Of a DNA stretch of 19,463 nt, positions 16,219 to 19,463 are shown one piece after another. The DNA is taken from the NCBI GenBank assembly GCA_024691145.1, contig JAILNW010000077.1, positions 1-19,463 of the forward strand, in the 5' to 3' direction. The stretch is from Lachnospiraceae bacterium (GTDB lineage Bacteria; Bacillota; Clostridia; Lachnospirales; Lachnospiraceae). How positions within the stretch are numbered: the stretch's first letter is position 1; the number at the start of each line of letters is the position of its first letter. The notes beneath the pieces are model-generated. The model had not been told where the DNA came from. It saw only the letters and a list, made by a program, of their open reading frames with translations, and did not search any database. Position numbers and translations under genes: made by a program.

Positions 16219-16914
16219 TTATTTAATATTACTATACAGGCAGTCTGTCTTGCGGCATTTACTGCACTTATGGCCAATGTCCATACATTCATAATCCCTC
16301 AGTCCAAATATAGCTGTAACTGATTTTGAAGGTGTCATAAGAAGGCTCTGATTAAGTGAAACTCCTATCTGTCTGCTGCAGTCAAGCAGTCTAAACACAT
16401 CTTTTTGTGCTTCTAACAGCATATCACCATATCCAGGTGAAAATCTTGGAGTAACATATAGTCCTTCTCCTGCCACTTTTTCTTTAATTTCTTTACAGAA
16501 TACGTCACATAACTTTTCAACTCTCTCAGCACCATATGCCTGCATAAATAACGCCTTTACAGGCGACAGTCTCTGATACTTCGCAATCAGTCTGTCAATT
16601 CCTATTCCAATGGTTGCAGCAAATATAATTACCTCTTTGCTTCCATTAAGGCACCTGTCAAGGTCTTTTGATTTATACAAAAATTCTGTTTCTTTATCTG
16701 CAGATGCTAAATCATATTCCATTCTTCTGTAACATACCTTGTAGGTAAGAGTCTTCTTACATTCATTAATTACTTCATCAACTATATCATTAAGGTTATC
16801 ATCAGCCTTATCTAATGCACCCAGATATCCTGCATATCTTAATACTTCTTTTCTGTTAAGTGAGAATAATATATCATCATTTTCATATCTGTTTACAAAT
16901 ATAACATTCTCCAT
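16219..16914 (-). CDS. Stand-alone methionine synthase reactivation (AdoMet-binding) protein
   Basis: A 231-residue protein matching the C-terminal activation domain of MetH. It shows RFSPGYGD followed by GVSLNQSLLMTPSKSVTAIFG, the AdoMet-binding hallmarks. In full-length MetH this domain supports reductive remethylation of oxidised cobalamin; here it would act in trans on the B12 domain encoded 15 bases downstream. The N-terminal 100 or so residues are not part of the core and include the catalytic-looking EVLRYAGYLGA segment common in these stand-alone forms. The C terminus has a Cys/His cluster (GHKCSKCRKTDCLY) that may bind a metal. The ATG at 16914 is preferred: AGGTGA lies five bases upstream, and an in-frame GTG at 16923 is itself part of that ribosome site. 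It lies between metF and metH in one operon. Confidence 0.9.
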   Translation of the reverse strand: MENVIFVNRYENDDILFSLNRKEVLRYAGYLGALDKADDNLNDIVDEVINECKKTLTYKVCYRRMEYDLASADKETEFLYKSKDLDRCLNGSKEVIIFAATIGIGIDRLIAKYQRLSPVKALFMQAYGAERVEKLCDVFCKEIKEKVAGEGLYVTPRFSPGYGDMLLEAQKDVFRLLDCSRQIGVSLNQSLLMTPSKSVTAIFGLRDYECMDIGHKCSKCRKTDCLYSNIK

Positions 16915-16928
16915 ATTTATCACCTAAA

Positions 16929-17810
16929 TTAGAATTTTTTCCAGAGAATATCAGATAAATTATTATATATTCCCTGTGCAATATCAGGTTTATTCATTGA
17001 ATATACATGAACATTAGTTATTCCATTTGCGTACAAATCAATAATCTGGTCAGTGGCATAAGCAATACCTGCCTGTTTCATTGCCTCAGGATTATCACCA
17101 AATTTATCAACCATAGCCTTAAATCTCTGTGGCATAAATGCTCCTGATAACTTAATTGCTCTTTCAACCTGATTACCATTAGTAATAGGCATTATTCCGG
17201 GAAGTACTGGTACAGTAATTCCTGCTTCTCTTATTTTATACATAAAATTGAAGAAAAGATTGTTATCAAAAACCATCTGGGTTGTAAGAAAATCAACACC
17301 TGCATCCACTTTTTCTTTAAGATACTTTATATCTTCCTTCTGGCATGAGCTTTCAGGATGAACCTCAGGATAGCATGCTGCTCCTATACAAAAATCTCCC
17401 TTTTCTTTTAGTTCTCTTATTAAATCTACTGCATGGCTGTAAGCCCATTTGCTTCTGTCTGACTTTTCAAGTTCAGGAGTAAGATCTCCTCTTAAAGCCA
17501 TGATATTATATATTCCATTTTCCTTTAACTCTGTTATTCTCTCATTAACAGTCTCCTTATCAGAAGAAACACAAGTAAGATGAGCAAGCATAGGTATATT
17601 AAAATTATCCTTAAGATTTTTCGCAATAGAAAGAGTATATTCACTTGTTCCCCCGCCTGCTCCATATGTAACACTCATAAATGCTGGTTTTAATAAAGCT
17701 ATCTCCTCTGTTGCTTTACTTACACTTTCGTAAGAAACCTCTTTTTTTGGCGGAAACACCTCAAATGAAAGTGACATCTGTTCCTGATTAAGTATATCTA
17801 TAATCTTCAT
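16929..17810 (-). CDS. metF: 5,10-Methylenetetrahydrofolate reductase
   Basis: A 293-residue flavin enzyme with a TIM-barrel fold and the normal bacterial MetF length. It opens with LSFEVFPPKKE, followed by SVTYGAGGG, LAHLTCV and YNIMALRGD, all family motifs that line the FAD and folate sites. It reduces methylene-THF to methyl-THF, the methyl donor used by the metH product in the same operon. AAGGAAGG lies 8 bases before its ATG, and only 20 bases separate it from the zinc-ribbon membrane protein gene upstream. Whether NADH or NADPH is the donor, or a ferredoxin-linked partner is used, cannot be read from the sequence; no metV-like partner is present. Confidence 0.96.
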   Translation of the reverse strand: MKIIDILNQEQMSLSFEVFPPKKEVSYESVSKATEEIALLKPAFMSVTYGAGGGTSEYTLSIAKNLKDNFNIPMLAHLTCVSSDKETVNERITELKENGIYNIMALRGDLTPELEKSDRSKWAYSHAVDLIRELKEKGDFCIGAACYPEVHPESSCQKEDIKYLKEKVDAGVDFLTTQMVFDNNLFFNFMYKIREAGITVPVLPGIMPITNGNQVERAIKLSGAFMPQRFKAMVDKFGDNPEAMKQAGIAYATDQIIDLYANGITNVHVYSMNKPDIAQGIYNNLSDILWKKF

Positions 17811-17830
17811 AATATTTACCTTCCTTTACT

Positions 17831-18499
17831 CTATTGTCTGTTAAAATAATTTATGCCTCCTGATGGTTTAAAATACGTTCTTATATATCCATCAGTTGAT
17901 AATATTACAAATTCATTCGTTTCTTCAATGTAAAAAACATAATCTCCATCTTCTTTTTCCGTCTTTGTCAAAGCCTTATCTGAGTTAATAACGTCACTTG
18001 CATGTTTTTCATACTCTTCCATTGTTTCATAATCAAAATCTTCTCCATGCTTTTCAAAATGCTGCTTTAAAAGACGCTCATTTTTAAATACATAATCTTT
18101 CTTTTCCACAGAAACTTCCTGCTGTGTATTAGTTTCTGTGCTTTCCATAGTAACAGCAGGCGTATTTGTATTATTAGTATTCTGATTATTAAGCATTTCT
18201 CCTCCTGTTGCAAGTGCTGCAACAACAGCAACTGCTGCTACAATTTTCTTTACCTTAGAATCTTTTTTATTACCTGAAACAGTTGTGTTTCCGGAATTTA
18301 CACTGCTGTTTTGAACATTCTCTTCTCTTTTTTCTTCTTTCTTATCTTCTTTTTTGTCTTTATCATAATTATTATTCTTTTTATTCTTTCTGCAATCAGC
18401 ACATCTTTTAGGGAGAGCCAGATTCTTGCTCTTATAAAACTTAATCTCACTACTATTAATCTCAAAATCTTTTCCGCAATCTTTACATGTTCTCTTCAT
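17831..18499 (-). CDS. Zinc-ribbon membrane protein with a conserved C-terminal domain of unknown function
   Basis: A 222-residue protein that I do not recognise as a named gene. Residues 1-40 are a four-cysteine zinc ribbon (C5, C8, C33, C36) of the zf-trcl type (CKDCGKDF ... KRCADCRK). A Lys/Glu/Asn-rich linker follows (38-83), then one short hydrophobic segment (about 84-100), a Thr/Asn-rich spacer, and a folded C-terminal domain (about 135-222). That domain contains HFEKHGEDF, a KEDGDYVFY strand and the ending STDGYIRTYF, then FNRQ. Its pattern of KHG followed by DGxIxTYF resembles BECR-fold RNase/toxin domains, from memory and with low certainty. The ATG at 18499 is preferred because GGAGG sits 5 bases upstream; the apparent longer start is a TTG inside that site. 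It precedes metF by 20 bases and may be co-transcribed with it. Confidence 0.7.
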   Translation of the reverse strand: MKRTCKDCGKDFEINSSEIKFYKSKNLALPKRCADCRKNKKNNNYDKDKKEDKKEEKREENVQNSSVNSGNTTVSGNKKDSKVKKIVAAVAVVAALATGGEMLNNQNTNNTNTPAVTMESTETNTQQEVSVEKKDYVFKNERLLKQHFEKHGEDFDYETMEEYEKHASDVINSDKALTKTEKEDGDYVFYIEETNEFVILSTDGYIRTYFKPSGGINYFNRQ

Positions 18500-18549
18500 C
18501 ATATCCTCCAATGTATATTTTTAAAATGTAATAAACCGACCTCTATTCT

Positions 18550-18578
18550 ATTATGCAATATACTTTACAAATATGCAA
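18550..18578 (-). promoter_or_regulatory. Possible promoter of the zinc-ribbon/metF/metH operon
   Basis: Minus strand TTGCAT (18573-18578), 17-base spacer, CATAAT (18550-18555), in the 88-base gap before the zinc-ribbon gene. Boxes are moderate. No terminator was seen after the YolD-like gene, and the gap is too short for a SAM or cobalamin riboswitch. Confidence 0.4.
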
Positions 18579-18587
18579 CAGTAACCA

Positions 18588-18761
18588 TTAATTATCTTTT
18601 TCCTCTGAGACAATTCTGCCTGTTTCTTCTAACATTTCCTTATGCCCCCTAAGAGCTGCAAATGATAAAAACTGTCCTGCTCTTTCTATTATGGGCATAG
18701 GCAAATGCTTATCTGACACATGATGAGGCATATCAATAATATCCGAATAATCCTTATCCAT
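18588..18761 (-). CDS. Small YolD-like protein
   Basis: A 57-residue reading frame on the minus strand, opening MDKDYSDIIDMPHHVS. Its core ERAGQFLSFAALRGHKEM and the following EETGRI match the YolD-like pattern (hydrophobic-PFAAL-x-G-x-x-x-x-x-EE-R) seen in small proteins encoded beside Y-family polymerases in Firmicutes; a role in the SOS response is presumed, not shown. The ATG directly follows the stop codon of the polymerase gene (TAA-ATG), which suggests translational coupling; the ribosome site lies inside the polymerase end (GGAGG about 14 bases upstream, a rather long spacing). The conservation of the motif and the tight junction argue that it is real despite its size. The family call is from pattern memory. 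Confidence 0.75.
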   Translation of the reverse strand: MDKDYSDIIDMPHHVSDKHLPMPIIERAGQFLSFAALRGHKEMLEETGRIVSEEKDN

Positions 18762-19439
18762 TTACGCTTTATGACCTCCTATCTGCTTATTTCTATCCAT
18801 AGCTGTTGCATTTTCAAGAAGGCTCATTCCCTTTACAAGCGAATTTTTGCCATACTTTTTCTTTACTTTAAGCACAGCCTTTTGCATATCCTTATCTTTT
18901 TCTTCTTCTGCCTTTTTATTTTTCTCATTTTCTTCAAACTCCATGTAACTGAATAAATCTAATTGCTTGTATTGCTCCTGTTTTTTATATTCTGTTTCAA
19001 ATATTACATGATTAGCAGTTACACTCATTCTTCGAATATAATAAGATTTATTAACTATTCTATCGTATAATTCCATCATTGCATTAATTATAACTCTTCC
19101 TGATGATGTATGCTCCTTAAGATTAATGGAGCCATGGGCAGGCTTTGGCACATTTCGTCCATACCTGTCGCTTTTTATATCATTCCCCCTTGAAACAGCA
19201 CTATCTGCACTTACAATATCATATCCTATATCTAAAACAAGCTGATTTGTAATAATCCCTCTATCCACCAGTTCCAACGAAAGTTCATCCGTCATCTCTT
19301 TTATAATAAGCTTTGCATCCTCATAATTATACGGTTTCTGTAACACCTGTCCATTGCTTATGGAATTATTGGCTGGCTTAAACTTTTTTATATCTTTTAT
19401 TGTACATGGCTCATATCCCCAGGCATTATCAATAATTCT
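18762..19439 (-). CDS. Y-family DNA polymerase, C-terminal part (partial)
   Basis: The 3' part of a UmuC/DinB-type translesion polymerase; the catalytic palm lies beyond the window. The readable frame begins near RIIDNAWGYEPCTIKDIKKF and passes through NNSISNGQVLQ into the little-finger domain with DRYGRNVPKPAHGSINL. A canonical beta-clamp motif QLDLF is encoded at 18951-18965. The charged tail ends KKKYGKNSLVKGMSLLEN and ATAMDRNKQIGGHKA, typical of the Lachnospiraceae form. Going upstream in frame, a TAA appears at 19458-19460. This is not a normal gene end: from about 19431 outward the sequence becomes an inverted copy of part of this same gene, so the upstream part is lost at that junction. 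A GTG at 19346 is an internal codon, not the true start. Confidence 0.88.
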   Translation of the reverse strand, partial: RIIDNAWGYEPCTIKDIKKFKPANNSISNGQVLQKPYNYEDAKLIIKEMTDELSLELVDRGIITNQLVLDIGYDIVSADSAVSRGNDIKSDRYGRNVPKPAHGSINLKEHTSSGRVIINAMMELYDRIVNKSYYIRRMSVTANHVIFETEYKKQEQYKQLDLFSYMEFEENEKNKKAEEEKDKDMQKAVLKVKKKYGKNSLVKGMSLLENATAMDRNKQIGGHKA

Positions 19440-19463
19440 ATTAGTAATGGACAGGTGTTACAG
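19338..19463. repeat. Inverted repeat at the right edge built from the polymerase gene
   Basis: Arms 19338-19370 and 19431-19463 are reverse complements over 33 bases with 3 mismatches; the outer 18 bases are perfect. The arms are separated by 60 bases. The right arm ends exactly at the window edge. Confidence 0.95.
19431..19463 (+). pseudogene. Inverted second copy of a Y-family polymerase fragment (plus strand)
   Basis: On the plus strand these 11 codons read NNSISNGQVLQ, identical to the peptide of the minus-strand polymerase at 19338-19370. The three base differences are all third-position and synonymous (TCT/TCC, ATT/ATA, AGT/AGC). It is therefore a diverged allele or paralogue, not a simple fold-back copy. 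It runs off the window edge in an open frame. Confidence 0.7.

Noticed and set aside
18500..18587. SAM or cobalamin riboswitch before the methionine operon
   Set aside because: The gap is only 88 bases and shows no recognisable riboswitch core.
1..19463. CRISPR array, prophage, insertion sequence, tRNA or rRNA genes
   Set aside because: No regularly spaced direct repeats, transposase or integrase genes, or tRNA/rRNA sequences were seen; the only long repeat is the inverted one at the right edge.

Overview
This window looks like the chromosome of a low-GC, anaerobic Gram-positive gut or rumen bacterium of the class Clostridia, most likely family Lachnospiraceae. The reasons are the AT-rich sequence, strong AGGAGG-type ribosome sites, T-box leaders, HPr kinase with a Crh-type HPr, and a Y-family polymerase/YolD pair. 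The genus cannot be fixed by eye. Every recognised gene is on the minus strand, so biological order runs from right to left.

Right end (19463 to 18588): the 3' part of a Y-family DNA polymerase gene with a beta-clamp motif, followed by a 57-residue YolD-like gene that starts immediately after its stop. The last 33 bases of the window are an inverted, synonymously diverged copy of part of the same polymerase gene. This is either a contig-end chimera or a real inverted paralogue.

Methionine/one-carbon block (18499 to 13783): a zinc-ribbon membrane protein of unknown function, then metF, a stand-alone methionine synthase reactivation protein, and a metH that lacks its own reactivation domain. 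Together metF, the activator and metH carry a methyl group from methylene-THF to homocysteine.

Core block (13779 to 5762): a sigma-A promoter and a valine T-box (specifier GUA) lead into valS. Then come hprK, a ROK glucokinase, murB, rapZ, whiA and a Crh-like HPr (Glu15, Ser46), ending in a clear hairpin terminator. The cluster joins carbon-catabolite signalling (HprK and Crh), glucose phosphorylation, and cell-wall and division control (MurB, RapZ, WhiA). The usual yvcK gene between rapZ and whiA is missing.

Left block: a membrane-anchored protein with three starch-binding-like modules (5538 to 4402) with its own promoter. Next is a second T-box leader (promoter at 4393 to 4365, probable isoleucine specifier AUC). 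It controls an unusual 765-residue protein that joins an XRE DNA-binding domain, a cupin and a full acyl-CoA synthetase. That gene ends at a hairpin terminator and is followed by a methyl-accepting chemotaxis-type receptor. A perfectly spaced promoter at 6 to 34 points out of the left edge.

The most unusual feature is the T-box-controlled XRE-cupin-acyl-CoA synthetase. One model is a tRNA-sensed and self-regulated enzyme that activates a branched-chain acid for isoleucine synthesis. This is inference and needs testing.
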